A stretch of 64,000 nucleotides of DNA from SCGC-AG-212-J23 sp035689325 (GCA_035689325.1 DASSLQ010000194.1:1-64000), one strand, 5' to 3'. Shown: positions 33,306-42,674, counted from the first letter of the stretch. Program-made: numbers and translations. Notes: generated by a model not told the origin, from the sequence alone.

Positions 33306-34055
33306 ATGAAGGTCCTCGTCGCCGTAAAGCGTGTCGTCGATTTCAACGTCAAGGTCCGCGTCAAGGCCGACAATACCGGCGTCGAGACCGCGAACGTCAA
33401 GATGTCCATGAATCCCTTCGACGAGATCGCCGTCGAAGCGGCGGTGCGGCTGAAGGAAGCGGGCGGCGCGACAGAGATCGTCGCCGTGTCCTGCGGCGTC
33501 GCCCAATGCCAGGAGACACTGCGTACCGCGCTTGCCATCGGCGCCGACCGCGCCATCCTGGTCGAGACCAGCGCCGAGCTGCAGCCGCTCGCGGTGGCGA
33601 AGCTGCTGAAGGCCGTCTGCCAGAAGGAGTCGCCGCAGCTCGTGATCATGGGCAAGCAGGCGATCGACGACGACGCGAACCAGACCGGCCAGATGCTCGC
33701 GGCGCTCCTTGGCTGGCCGCAGGCCACGTTTGCCTCCAAGATCGAGCTCGCCGCGGGCAAGGCAAGCGTGACGCGCGAAGTGGACGGTGGCCTGGAAACG
33801 CTGTCGATCAAGCTGCCGGCCGTGATCACCACCGACCTGCGCCTGAACGAGCCGCGCTACGTCACGCTGCCGAACATCATGAAGGCGAAGAAGAAGGCGC
33901 TGGAAACGTTGAAGCCGGAAGCGCTCGGCGTCGATGTGTCGCCGCGCCTCGCGACACTCAAGGTGCTCGAGCCGCCCAAGCGCAAGGCGGGCGTCAAGGT
34001 GGCCGACGCCAAGGCCCTCGTCGACAAGCTGCGCAACGAAGCGAAGGTGCTCTAG
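33306..34055 (+). CDS. etfB: Electron transfer flavoprotein beta subunit
   Basis: This 249-residue protein is the AMP-binding beta subunit of ETF, which accepts electrons from acyl-CoA dehydrogenases. MKVLVAVKRVVDFNVKVRVK and SMNPFDEIAVEAAVRLKE are hallmark N-terminal segments, and GKQAIDDDANQTGQMLAALLGWPQ contains the family signature. It lies directly before etfA (the stop codon abuts the ATG) and shares a message with etfA and a dehydrogenase. Confidence 0.96.
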   Translation: MKVLVAVKRVVDFNVKVRVKADNTGVETANVKMSMNPFDEIAVEAAVRLKEAGGATEIVAVSCGVAQCQETLRTALAIGADRAILVETSAELQPLAVAKLLKAVCQKESPQLVIMGKQAIDDDANQTGQMLAALLGWPQATFASKIELAAGKASVTREVDGGLETLSIKLPAVITTDLRLNEPRYVTLPNIMKAKKKALETLKPEALGVDVSPRLATLKVLEPPKRKAGVKVADAKALVDKLRNEAKVL

Positions 34056-34994
34056 ATGGCCGTTCTCGTTCTGGTTGAGCACGACAACAAGTCGCTGCGC
34101 AAGAGCACGCTCAACACCGTTGCGGCCGCGCAGAAGGTCGGCGGCGATTTGCATGTGCTCGTGGCGGGCCACCAAGCCGCGGCGGTCGCCAAGGCGGCGG
34201 CGCAAATTCCGGGCGTAAAGAAGGTGCTGCATGCCGATGCGCCGCATCTCGGCGAGGAGCTTGCCGAGAACGTCGCCGCGCTCATCGTCTCGGTGGCGAA
34301 GAACTACTCGCACCTCCTGGCGCCCGCGACCTCGACCGGCAAGAACATCATGCCGCGCGCGGCCGCGCTGCTCGATGTGCAGCAGGTCTCTGACATCTGC
34401 GCCGTCGAGTCGCCCGATACGTTCGTGCGGCCGATCTACGCCGGTAATGCGCTTGCGACCGTGAAATCGAAGGATCCGATCAAAGTGCTCACCGTGCGCA
34501 CGACTGCGTTCGATGCGCTGCCGGCGACTGGCGGCAACGCGGCGATCGAGAACCTGCAGGCGCCGCCGGACAGCGGGCTCTCGTCCTTCGTGAGCCGCGA
34601 AGTATCGAAGTCCGAGCGTCCCGAGCTCACCGCCGCGAAGATCATCGTCTCGGGTGGCCGCGGCCTCGGCTCGGGCGAGAACTTCACCAGGGTGCTCGAG
34701 CCGCTCGCCGACAAGCTCGGCGCCGCCATGGGCGCCTCGCGCGCGGCGGTGGACGCGGGCTTCGTGCCGAACGACTGGCAGGTCGGGCAGACCGGCAAGA
34801 TCGTGGCGCCGGATCTCTACATCGCCGTCGGCATTTCGGGCGCGATCCAGCACCTCGCCGGCATGAAGGACAGCCGCGTGATCGTCGCCATCAACAAGGA
34901 CGAGGAAGCGCCGATCTTCCAAGTGGCCGACTACGGGCTGGTCGGCGATCTCTTTCAGCTTGTGCCGAACGTGGTGGAGGAGCTTAAGAAATGA
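34056..34994 (+). CDS. etfA: Electron transfer flavoprotein alpha subunit
   Basis: This 312-residue FAD-binding alpha subunit has an N-terminal alpha/beta domain that starts AVLVLVEHDNKSLRKSTLNT. The C-terminal FAD domain contains SGGRGLGSGENF, GASRAAVDAGFVPNDWQVGQ, VGISGAIQHLAGM and INKDEEAPIFQVADYGLVGD, all canonical. With EtfB it carries electrons from the window's acyl-CoA dehydrogenases to ETF-quinone oxidoreductase (43388-45010). Its stop overlaps the next dehydrogenase start as ATGA. Confidence 0.96.
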   Translation: MAVLVLVEHDNKSLRKSTLNTVAAAQKVGGDLHVLVAGHQAAAVAKAAAQIPGVKKVLHADAPHLGEELAENVAALIVSVAKNYSHLLAPATSTGKNIMPRAAALLDVQQVSDICAVESPDTFVRPIYAGNALATVKSKDPIKVLTVRTTAFDALPATGGNAAIENLQAPPDSGLSSFVSREVSKSERPELTAAKIIVSGGRGLGSGENFTRVLEPLADKLGAAMGASRAAVDAGFVPNDWQVGQTGKIVAPDLYIAVGISGAIQHLAGMKDSRVIVAINKDEEAPIFQVADYGLVGDLFQLVPNVVEELKK

Positions 34995-36769
34995 GCACCT
35001 ACCAAGCGCCGCTCAAGGACATGAAGTTCGTGCTGCACGAGCTCGCCGGGCTTGAACAGCTGGCCAAGCTCCCGGGCTATGAAGAGGCCTCGCCCGACAC
35101 GGTCGACGCCATCTTAGAGGAAGCTGCGAAGTTTGCGACGGGAGTCCTTGATCCGATTAACTATTCTGGCGATCAGGAAGGCTCGACATGGGCCGATGGC
35201 GCGGTGCGCACGCCCAAGGGCTTCCGTGAAGCTTATACGCAGTTCTGCGAGGGCGGCTGGAACGCGCTGCCGTTCGAGGCCGAATGGGGCGGGCAGGGAC
35301 TGCCGCGTCTCGTCTCGACGCCGGTGCAGGAAATGTGGAAGAGCGCGAATCTGAGCTTCTCGCTCTGCCCGCTGCTGACGCAGGGCGCGATCGAAGCGCT
35401 GCTCTTGCGCGGCTCGGAGGAGCTCAAGCGCCGCTACCTGCCGAAGATGGTGGCGGGTAGCTGGACCGGCACCATGAACCTCACCGAGCCGCAAGCCGGC
35501 TCGGATCTTTCGCTCGTGCGCACGCGCGCGGAGCGCCAGGGCGATCACTACCTCATCTCTGGCCAGAAGATCTTCATCACCTACGGCGAGCATGACCTCG
35601 CGGAGAACATCGTGCACCTCGTGCTCGCACGCACGCCCGAGGCGCCGGAGGGGGTGAAGGGCATCTCGCTCTTCGTCGTGCCGAAGTTCATTCCGAACGA
35701 GGACGGCAAGGCGGGCAAGCGCAACAGCGCGAAATGCGCCTCCATCGAGCACAAGCTCGGCATCCACGCGAGCCCGACCGCCGTCATGGTCTACGACAAG
35801 GCCGTGGGCTACCTCGTCGGCGAGGAGAACCGGGGCCTCGAATACATGTTCATCATGATGAACGCCGCGCGCTTCGCGGTGGGCCTGGAGGGCGTGGCGA
35901 TTGCGGAGCGCGCCTTCCAGCGGGCCCTGGCGTTCGCCAAGGAACGCATCCAGGGCCGCGATCTCGTCCAGGGCGGCAAGCCCGTGCCAATCATTCGCCA
36001 CCCGGACGTGCGCCGCATGCTGATGCTGATGAAGGCACAGACCGAGGCGATGCGCGCGCTCGCGTACACGACGGCAGCGGCCATGGACTACGCGCGCAAG
36101 CACCCGGACGCGGAAGCGCGCAAGCGCCACCAGGGGCTCGTCGACCTGATGATCCCGGTGGTGAAGGGCTGGTCTACCGAGACCGGCATCGAAATCGCCT
36201 CGCTGGGCGTGCAGGTACACGGAGGCATGGGATTCGTGGAGGAGACAGGTGCCGCGCAGTACCTGCGCGACGCACGCATCACCACCATCTACGAAGGCAC
36301 CACCGGCATCCAGGCGATGGACCTGGTTGGGCGCAAGATCGCGCGCGAGGCGGGCGCGACCGCAAAGGCATGGCTCGCCTCGCTCACGGCGCTCGACGCG
36401 GAGCTCGCCAAGTCGGCGAACGCCGACGTCAAGGCGCTGCGCGCCGAGCTCGCGCAAGGCGTGCAGGCGGTGAGCGATTGCGTGAACTACATCGTCGAGA
36501 GCAAGGACCCGCGCGCCACCTTCGCCGGCGCGGTGCCGTTCCTCAAGCTCATGGGCATCGTCGCCGGCGGCTGGCAGATGGCGCGCGCGGCGCTCGCGGC
36601 GGAGCGGCGCTTGAGCTCCGGGGACAAGGACTTCCTGCAGGCCAAGATCGCGACCGCACGGTTCTACGGCGATCATGTGCTGGTGCAGGCAAGCGCGCTG
36701 CGCGACACGGTGGTGAAAGGCGCGGCCGGGGTGCTGGCGGTTCCGGAAGAGCAGTTCCTCGCTGCGTAG
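34991..36769 (+). CDS. Acyl-CoA dehydrogenase, long form with C-terminal extension
   Basis: This 592-residue flavoprotein is of the long bacterial acyl-CoA dehydrogenase type (C-terminal DUF-like domain after the core). FAD and substrate motifs are MNLTEPQAGSDLSLVRTRAE and SGQKIFITYGEHD; the catalytic Glu435 lies in TTIYEGTTGIQAMDL. Residues about 465-592 are the extra helical domain. It oxidises an acyl-CoA to the enoyl-CoA and is cotranscribed with its electron acceptor EtfBA. Chain-length preference is not apparent. Its 3' end overlaps the next gene's proposed start by 8 bp. Confidence 0.94.
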   Translation: MSTYQAPLKDMKFVLHELAGLEQLAKLPGYEEASPDTVDAILEEAAKFATGVLDPINYSGDQEGSTWADGAVRTPKGFREAYTQFCEGGWNALPFEAEWGGQGLPRLVSTPVQEMWKSANLSFSLCPLLTQGAIEALLLRGSEELKRRYLPKMVAGSWTGTMNLTEPQAGSDLSLVRTRAERQGDHYLISGQKIFITYGEHDLAENIVHLVLARTPEAPEGVKGISLFVVPKFIPNEDGKAGKRNSAKCASIEHKLGIHASPTAVMVYDKAVGYLVGEENRGLEYMFIMMNAARFAVGLEGVAIAERAFQRALAFAKERIQGRDLVQGGKPVPIIRHPDVRRMLMLMKAQTEAMRALAYTTAAAMDYARKHPDAEARKRHQGLVDLMIPVVKGWSTETGIEIASLGVQVHGGMGFVEETGAAQYLRDARITTIYEGTTGIQAMDLVGRKIAREAGATAKAWLASLTALDAELAKSANADVKALRAELAQGVQAVSDCVNYIVESKDPRATFAGAVPFLKLMGIVAGGWQMARAALAAERRLSSGDKDFLQAKIATARFYGDHVLVQASALRDTVVKGAAGVLAVPEEQFLAA

Positions 36770-38510
36770 GCTCGTCCTCCTTCTAGCGCTCGTCGCGGCG
36801 CCGGCATTCGCGGCCGAGCGCACGCTCGCGGACTTCTTCCGCGAGTTCACCGACGAATGGATGCGTGGCGACCCGAACCGCGCGGCGGCGACACGCTATT
36901 TCTCGGGCGAGGAGCAGGCGGCGCTCGAGCGCCAGCTCACGCCCGAGACCCGCGCCTGGCGCCACCAGCGCGTCGAGCTCGCGCGCAAAGGGCTCGCCCA
37001 GCTCGCGACATTCGATGCCCGGAAGATGTCGCGCGACGAGCGCGTCTCTGCCGATTTGATGCGCTGGCAGCTCTCGCAATTGATCGAGGGCGAGGCGTAC
37101 GAGGACTATCGCTTCCCTCTCGACCAGTTCAACGGTCCCAACGTCTCGCTCGCCAACACGCTTACCGTGCAACACCCGATGCGCACGCCGGCCGATGCGC
37201 GCAACTACGTCGCGCGGCTCGGGCAGGTGCGGCTGCGCATGGAGGAGGCGATCGCCGAGTCGGAACGCCTCGCCGCGAAGCGCATGATCCCGCCGCGCTT
37301 CATCCTGCGCTCCACGCTCGCGCAGATGGAGCACTTCATCGGCACGCCGCCTGCGCAGAACCCGCTGGTCGCGATTTACGCCGAGCGCATGGCGGCGATC
37401 GATGGGCTGCGCGCCGAGGAGCGCGACGCACTCAAAGCACAGGCCGAGCGCATCGTCGCCACCGACGTGTACCCGGCGTGGAAGAAGGCGATCGCGCTGC
37501 TCGAGTCACTCGTGCCGCGTGCGACCGATGATGCAGGGCTGTGGCGTTTCCCCGGCGGCGACAAGGCCTATGCCTACGACTTGCGCCGCTTTACGACCAC
37601 CAACCTCTCGCCGCAGGCCATCCATGACATCGGTCTGCGCGAAGTGGCGCGCATCGAGGGCGAGATGGAGAAGGTGCTGCAGCGCCTGGGTCGCACGCAG
37701 GGCGCGCTCAAGGAACGCACCAAGGCGCTCGAGCGTGAGCTCGCTTACCCGAATACCGACGCAGGGCGCGCCGCGATCATGGCCGACATCGAGCGCATCC
37801 TGCGCGATGCCGAGAAGCGCGCGGCGGCGCTCTTTGCCGAGACGCCGAGGGCGCCGGTCATCGCGCGCCCCTATCCGCAGTTCCGCTGGGCAAGCGCCGC
37901 CGCGAGCTACAGCTTCCCGGCGCCGGACGGCTCGCGGCCGGGGACCTTCCAGATGCCGCTGCGTCCTTCGCAGCTCACGCGCTACGGGCTGCGCACGCTC
38001 GTCTATCACGAGACCGTGCCCGGCCATCACTTCCAGATCGCGCTCGAGCAGGAGAACCGCGCGCTGCCGCGCTTCCGGCAGCTGCGCGCCTACGGCTTCA
38101 TCTCCGCGTATGGCGAAGGCTGGGCACTGTACGCCGAGCGTTTAGCCGCGGAGACGGGCTGGTACGAGGGCGATCCGGAAGGACTGCTCGGCCAGCTCGA
38201 GGCCGAGCTGTTCCGCGCGCGGCGCCTGGTGGTCGACACGGGGCTGCATGCGAAGCGCTGGACGCGCGAGCAGGCGATCGGCTATGGCATCGGCCCGAGC
38301 GAGGTCGAGCGCTATGTGGTGTATCCCGGGCAGGCCTGCTCGTACAAGCTCGGAGAGCTCAAGATCCTCGAGCTGCGCGAGCGCGCGCGCGCCGCGCTCG
38401 GCAGTCGCTACTCGCCGAAGGAATTCCATCGCGCGGTGCTCGGCACCGGAACCGTGCCGCTCGAGCTGCTCGAGCGGGAGATCGACACCTATATCGCGGC
38501 AGCGAAGTAG
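36762..38510 (+). CDS. Secreted DUF885-family zinc-peptidase-like protein, probable CTG start
   Basis: The protein carries the HExxPGHH-type motif of DUF885 (YHETVPGHHFQIAL), a gluzincin-like metallopeptidase signature, and the downstream helix GEGWALYAERLAAE that supplies the third ligand. An ATG at 36861 would give 549 residues with no signal peptide, but the open frame continues upstream as LRRLVLLLALVAAPAFA followed by AERTLADFF, a perfect Sec signal peptide. The only initiator available there is CTG at 36762, 6 bp before the end of the acyl-CoA dehydrogenase, with ggaag 10 bp upstream. A CTG start giving 582 residues is therefore proposed. The start is inferred; the coding assignment is secure. 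It is coupled to the dehydrogenase operon, although the functional link is unclear. Confidence 0.85.
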   Translation: MRRLVLLLALVAAPAFAAERTLADFFREFTDEWMRGDPNRAAATRYFSGEEQAALERQLTPETRAWRHQRVELARKGLAQLATFDARKMSRDERVSADLMRWQLSQLIEGEAYEDYRFPLDQFNGPNVSLANTLTVQHPMRTPADARNYVARLGQVRLRMEEAIAESERLAAKRMIPPRFILRSTLAQMEHFIGTPPAQNPLVAIYAERMAAIDGLRAEERDALKAQAERIVATDVYPAWKKAIALLESLVPRATDDAGLWRFPGGDKAYAYDLRRFTTTNLSPQAIHDIGLREVARIEGEMEKVLQRLGRTQGALKERTKALERELAYPNTDAGRAAIMADIERILRDAEKRAAALFAETPRAPVIARPYPQFRWASAAASYSFPAPDGSRPGTFQMPLRPSQLTRYGLRTLVYHETVPGHHFQIALEQENRALPRFRQLRAYGFISAYGEGWALYAERLAAETGWYEGDPEGLLGQLEAELFRARRLVVDTGLHAKRWTREQAIGYGIGPSEVERYVVYPGQACSYKLGELKILELRERARAALGSRYSPKEFHRAVLGTGTVPLELLEREIDTYIAAAK

Positions 38511-38516
38511 CCGGAT

Positions 38517-40046
38517 CTAGGCTTTCGCGCGCAGGCCGAAGAAGCGGCGGATGCGGCTGAGGAGATCGGCCTGCTCGGTCGGCACCTGCATCGGCTGGGT
38601 CGTCCAGACCTCGCGGATCTTCTCGAGCTCGGGCCGGCGCGAGGCGATGACGCGCGCGATGCCCTCCGCGATCTCGGGCCGCCCGAGCAGCAGGCCCTGG
38701 AACGACTTGCCGTCGAGCCGATAACACTCGACGTCGCTCTTCGCCACCACGGTGGCGCTCCTTGCATCGCCGGTGAGAAGCGCCATCTCGCCGAAGAACT
38801 GCCCGGCGCGCAGCGTGCTTACCGTCTGCGGCACGGCGTTCGGCGGCTCGTAGCGCACGTCGACCTCGCCGAACATGATGATGTAGAGCCAGTGCGCGAT
38901 GTTGCCCTGCTTGGTGATGACGTCGCCGCGCGCGAACGGCGCGTACTGCAGGCGCTCGGCGAGCTCGTTCATCTCGTCCTCCGAGAGCACCGAGAAGAGG
39001 TCCACCTGCCGCAGCAGGTCGAGGCGCCGGCCGAGCTCGCGCTTGCGCACGACGTCGGCGTGCGCCTCGTCGCGCGACACGGCGTGCACCGTGCGCTGCT
39101 CCTCCGCGATGCGGATACCGGCGCGCTGCAGCGAGGCGAAGAGATGCACGCGCACCATCGAGTCGGTCATCTCGTCTTCCAGCAGATCGGTGAGGAAATA
39201 GCGCAGCTCGTACTCCAGGTTGCCGGCGACGAAGCCGTGCAGCACGGTCGTCGGTGCCGGGTGGCGCGCGACGTTCGCGATCGGCACGTCGCGCATCTCC
39301 TCGTTGACGATGGCGATGATGCGCGCCGGCGGCACGCCCGGATCCACCATGAAGCGCAGTGCCCGGCGCCACTGCAGCGGCTGGCCCTCGCGCCGGCCGA
39401 GGATCGCGACGCGGCCCTTCATGATCGCGCTGTTCGGGATGACGATGGTCTCCCAGTTGCGCGTCTCGATCAGGATCGAGCGCCAGCGGATGTCGCGCAC
39501 CTGGCCGGTGAGCTCGTCGATGCGCACCCAGTCGCCGACCTGCACGGTGTGGTCGAGCTGGATCGAGAGGCCGCCGAGCAGGTTGCCGAGCGTGTCCTGC
39601 ATGGCAAAGGCGATCACCGCCGTCAGGATCGCGGACGTCGTCACGATGCTCGAGAGATCCACACCCGCGCCGCGCAGCTGCGCGAAGCCGTAGATCACGT
39701 AGAGGATCAGGATCACTACGTCCTCGACGATGCGCGGCAGCGCGCGGCCAATCACGGGAAGGAGCAGCCGGAAGAAGGCGAAGCCGGCGAGCCGGATGAG
39801 CGCGATCGCCGAGACGATGCGGAAAACCGTGTGCACCCCGGAGGCGGCAGCCGGCGCGAGGCTCTCGAGCACGACGCTCGCCGCCTGGCCGAAAACGCCG
39901 ATGAGGAAGAACCACAGCGTGTTGAGATAGACCGAGCGGTCGAGCGGCCGCAAGCGCAGCAGCAGCCCCGTGAGGGCGAGTGCCAGCAGCGTCAGCCATC
40001 CCACTTCGGAGTGCAGCAGCGCGTTCAGGCTGTAGCGCTCGGCCAT
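38517..40046 (-). CDS. MscS-type mechanosensitive/cyclic-nucleotide-gated channel (MscS + cNMP domain)
   Basis: This 509-residue membrane protein has four predicted N-terminal helices (about residues 15-35, 50-70, 85-110 and 125-150), followed by the MscS pore helix and beta domain (FAMQDTLGNLLGGLSIQLD, then VQVGDWVRIDELTGQVRDIRWR). From about residue 355 it has a cNMP-binding domain with the cassette FFGEMALLTGDARSATVVA, including the conserved Glu and Arg. This matches bacterial cyclic-nucleotide-gated MscS homologues (bCNG), which open with cAMP rather than tension. ATG at 40046 overlaps the Mpo1-like gene's stop as TGATG. It is one of two cNMP-binding proteins in the window. Confidence 0.92.
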   Translation of the reverse strand: MAERYSLNALLHSEVGWLTLLALALTGLLLRLRPLDRSVYLNTLWFFLIGVFGQAASVVLESLAPAAASGVHTVFRIVSAIALIRLAGFAFFRLLLPVIGRALPRIVEDVVILILYVIYGFAQLRGAGVDLSSIVTTSAILTAVIAFAMQDTLGNLLGGLSIQLDHTVQVGDWVRIDELTGQVRDIRWRSILIETRNWETIVIPNSAIMKGRVAILGRREGQPLQWRRALRFMVDPGVPPARIIAIVNEEMRDVPIANVARHPAPTTVLHGFVAGNLEYELRYFLTDLLEDEMTDSMVRVHLFASLQRAGIRIAEEQRTVHAVSRDEAHADVVRKRELGRRLDLLRQVDLFSVLSEDEMNELAERLQYAPFARGDVITKQGNIAHWLYIIMFGEVDVRYEPPNAVPQTVSTLRAGQFFGEMALLTGDARSATVVAKSDVECYRLDGKSFQGLLLGRPEIAEGIARVIASRRPELEKIREVWTTQPMQVPTEQADLLSRIRRFFGLRAKA

Positions 40047-40381
40047 CAGAACTTGATCCGGCCCCGCAGCATCTCGCCCCACATCACCCAGTCGCCGAGG
40101 AAGCTATAGACCGGGTAGGTGAACGTGGCCGGCTTGTTCTTCTCGAAAAAGAAGTGCCCGACCCAGGCGGCCGCGTAGCCGGCGACGATACCGGCCAGAA
40201 GCCACCAGAAATTCAGGGTCGCCACCGCGGTGATGACACCGGCGAGGCCGAGCGTAGTCCCGAGGAAGTGCAGCCGCCGGCAGGTGCGGTCTGCATGCTG
40301 CGATAGATAAAAGGGATAAAACGCGCCAAAACTGCGGTATGCCTCGGCGCTTGCGGACGCCGTATTTTCATCCCTACCCAC
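40046..40381 (-). CDS. Mpo1-like (DUF962) membrane protein
   Basis: This small membrane protein resembles the Mpo1/YGL010w DUF962 family: FGAFYPFYLSQHADRTCRRLHFLGT is the conserved N-terminus, with two hydrophobic helices after it (LAGVITAVATLNFWWLLAGIV and AAWVGHFFFEKNKP) and a VMWGEM C-terminus. Yeast Mpo1 is a dioxygenase in alpha-oxidation of 2-hydroxy fatty acids; conserved His residues are visible (QHADR, LHFLG, GHFFF). A GTG at 40381 gives 111 residues; an ATG at 40453 would overlap the divergent signalling gene and add a non-conserved leader. The start is therefore uncertain. It is coupled to the channel gene by a 1-bp stop/start overlap. Confidence 0.78.
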   Translation of the reverse strand: MGRDENTASASAEAYRSFGAFYPFYLSQHADRTCRRLHFLGTTLGLAGVITAVATLNFWWLLAGIVAGYAAAWVGHFFFEKNKPATFTYPVYSFLGDWVMWGEMLRGRIKF

Positions 40382-40436
40382 GTCGCCGATTGTACCGGGT
40401 CGGAACAATCGTGCCGCGCTCGGGTCGGATAGCCTA

Positions 40437-42674
40437 GTGGCAAGAATCCTCATCGCGGACGATCACCGCGCGAACCGCGACGCACTTGCGGCGCTGCTTG
40501 AAATCGCCGGCCACGAGGTCCTGAGCGCGGCGGAGGGCAACAAGGCGCTCGAGCTCGCGCGCAGCCACCGCCCGGAGCTGGTCATCACCGACGTGCTGAT
40601 GCCCGTCATGGACGGCTACGAGCTGACCCGGCGCCTGAAGCTCGAGCCGTCCACGGCCGGCATCAGTGTGATGTTCTACACAGCTTATTTCGGCGGCCAG
40701 GACGCAAAAGAGCTCGCATCCGCGCTCGGCGTGGCGCGCGTGCTGGTCAAGCCCTCCGACAACGCCGCGATCGTGCGCGCGGTGGAGGAAGTGCTCTCGG
40801 CGCGCCCGGCCGTGCCGGCCGACCCGCGCGCCGACCTCGAGCGCGAGCACCTGCGCCTGATGGTCGACCAGCTGCTCGAGAAGACCGGGACGCTCGAAGC
40901 CCAGCAGCAGCGCATCGAGCGCATGAACCGCACGCTCGCGATGCTATCGGCGATCAACGCACTCATCGTGCGGGCGGACGACCGCCAGGCGCTGCTCGAG
41001 GAAGCCTGCCGCATCGCCATCGACAAGGGCGGCTTCCGCCTCGCCGCCGTCGGGCTGTCGGATCGCAGCCGGCGCCTTGCGCTCGCCGCGCGCGCCGGCG
41101 AGGGCAACCCCGAGCGCGAGCTCGAGCGCCTGAAGATCGGCACGCAGGCGATGATCTGGAACGACGCCGAGAGCGGCTCGTTCGTCGCGCTGCCGCTCAT
41201 CGTGGCCGACCAGCCGGTGGGCGTGCTCCTGCTCTACGCGCGCGTGCGCGACTTCTTCGACGACGAAGAGATGCGGCTGCTGCACGAGCTGGCGGGCGAC
41301 ATTTCGTTCGCGCTGCACCACCTCGAGCAGAAGGCCGAGATGGATTACCTCGCCTACCACGACTCGCTCACCGATCTGCCGAACCGCAGCCTGTTCACCG
41401 ACCGCATGACGCAGGCGCTGAACGCGGCGCGGCGCGAGAAGCGCTTCGCCGCCGCGGTGTTCGTCGATGTCGAGCGCTTTCGCATGGTGAACGAGACCTT
41501 CGGGCGCAAGGCGGGCGACGACCTGCTGCGCACGATCGGCGCGCGCCTGCGCGCGGCCGCGCGCGAGCAGGACTCGGTGGCGCGCATCGGCGCCGACCAC
41601 TTCGCCGTCGCGGTGGCGCCTTTCGACCGGCCGGGCGACACCACGCACTGGCTGATCGACCGCCTGGAGCAGGCCTTCACGCCGCCGATCACGATCGACG
41701 GCGTCGAGCTGCGCGTGGCGCTCAAGGCCGGCATCGCCGTGTTCCCGGCCGACGGCGAGTCCACCGAGTCGCTCTGCGCGAACGCCGAGACCGCGCTCAG
41801 CAAGGCGAAGGAGCTCAACCAGCGCTACCTGTTCTACGCGCCGGAGATGAACGCTCGCGTCGCCGAGTCGCTCGCCATGGAGAACCGGCTGCGCCGCGCG
41901 CTGGAGGAGGGGCGTCTCGCGCTTCACTACCAGCCGAAGATCGACGTCAAGACGGGCGCGGTCGCCGGGCTCGAAGCGCTCATCCGCTGGATCGATCCGG
42001 AGCTCGGCACGGTGCCGCCGGCGAGGTTCGTGGGCCTGCTCGAGGAGACCGGCATGATCCTCGCCGCCGGCCGCTGGGCGCTGCGCCAGGCGGCGAGCGA
42101 CATCCACCACTGGGAGTCGCTCGGCATCGCCGTGCCGCGCGTCGCCGTCAACGTGTCGGCGATCCAGCTCCGTCAGAAGGACTTCGTCGACTCGGTGCTC
42201 GATGCGATCGGCGGCGAAATGCGCGGCGGCCGCGCGCCGCTCATCGACCTCGAGATCACCGAGAGCGTATTGTTGGACGACATCGAGGAGAGCACGCGCA
42301 AGCTCCAGACGCTGCGGCGTGCCGGCATCGAAGTGTCGGTCGACGATTTCGGCACTGGCTACTGCTCGCTCAGCTACCTCGCGCGGCTGCCGGTGGATAT
42401 GCTCAAGATCGATCGCAGCTTCGTGGTGCGCATGGGCGACGCCGGCTACCCGCGCAACATCGTGGCGATGATCGTGTCGCTCGCGCACACTTTAGGGCTA
42501 AAAGTCATTGCCGAAGGCGTCGAGGACACCGAGCAGGTGCATCTGCTGAAGGAGCTCGGCTGCGACCAGATCCAGGGCTATTACGTGAGCGCGCCGGTGC
42601 CGGCCCCGCAGATCGAGGCGCTCCTGCGCCCCGACGCCGGCAGGACCCTGCGCCACCGCATCGCTGCGGCCTGA
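40437..42674 (+). CDS. Response regulator with GAF, degenerate GGDEF and intact EAL domains
   Basis: This 745-residue c-di-GMP signalling protein has a REC domain (1-125; phosphoacceptor Asp52 in TDVLMPVMDG), a GAF-like domain (about 170-300), GGDEF (about 305-470) and EAL (about 485-735). The GGDEF active-site motif reads GADHF (385-389), so cyclase activity is probably lost. The EAL domain keeps EALIRW (Glu513), NVSAIQL, EITES, DDFGTG, LKIDRSF, EGVED and QGYYVSAPVP, consistent with active phosphodiesterase. A likely role is phospho-regulated c-di-GMP breakdown, which favours motility and fits the nearby pilus system. A GTG start at 40437 is used. Confidence 0.92.
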   Translation: MARILIADDHRANRDALAALLEIAGHEVLSAAEGNKALELARSHRPELVITDVLMPVMDGYELTRRLKLEPSTAGISVMFYTAYFGGQDAKELASALGVARVLVKPSDNAAIVRAVEEVLSARPAVPADPRADLEREHLRLMVDQLLEKTGTLEAQQQRIERMNRTLAMLSAINALIVRADDRQALLEEACRIAIDKGGFRLAAVGLSDRSRRLALAARAGEGNPERELERLKIGTQAMIWNDAESGSFVALPLIVADQPVGVLLLYARVRDFFDDEEMRLLHELAGDISFALHHLEQKAEMDYLAYHDSLTDLPNRSLFTDRMTQALNAARREKRFAAAVFVDVERFRMVNETFGRKAGDDLLRTIGARLRAAAREQDSVARIGADHFAVAVAPFDRPGDTTHWLIDRLEQAFTPPITIDGVELRVALKAGIAVFPADGESTESLCANAETALSKAKELNQRYLFYAPEMNARVAESLAMENRLRRALEEGRLALHYQPKIDVKTGAVAGLEALIRWIDPELGTVPPARFVGLLEETGMILAAGRWALRQAASDIHHWESLGIAVPRVAVNVSAIQLRQKDFVDSVLDAIGGEMRGGRAPLIDLEITESVLLDDIEESTRKLQTLRRAGIEVSVDDFGTGYCSLSYLARLPVDMLKIDRSFVVRMGDAGYPRNIVAMIVSLAHTLGLKVIAEGVEDTEQVHLLKELGCDQIQGYYVSAPVPAPQIEALLRPDAGRTLRHRIAAA

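Noticed and set aside
34991..36769. The 592-residue dehydrogenase as an AidB-like DNA-binding protein.
   Set aside because: It keeps the catalytic Glu and is cotranscribed with etfBA, so ordinary acyl-CoA oxidation is the better reading.
36861..38510. ATG 36861 as the DUF885 start.
   Set aside because: It would remove a textbook signal peptide encoded just upstream in the same frame; retained only as an alternative.
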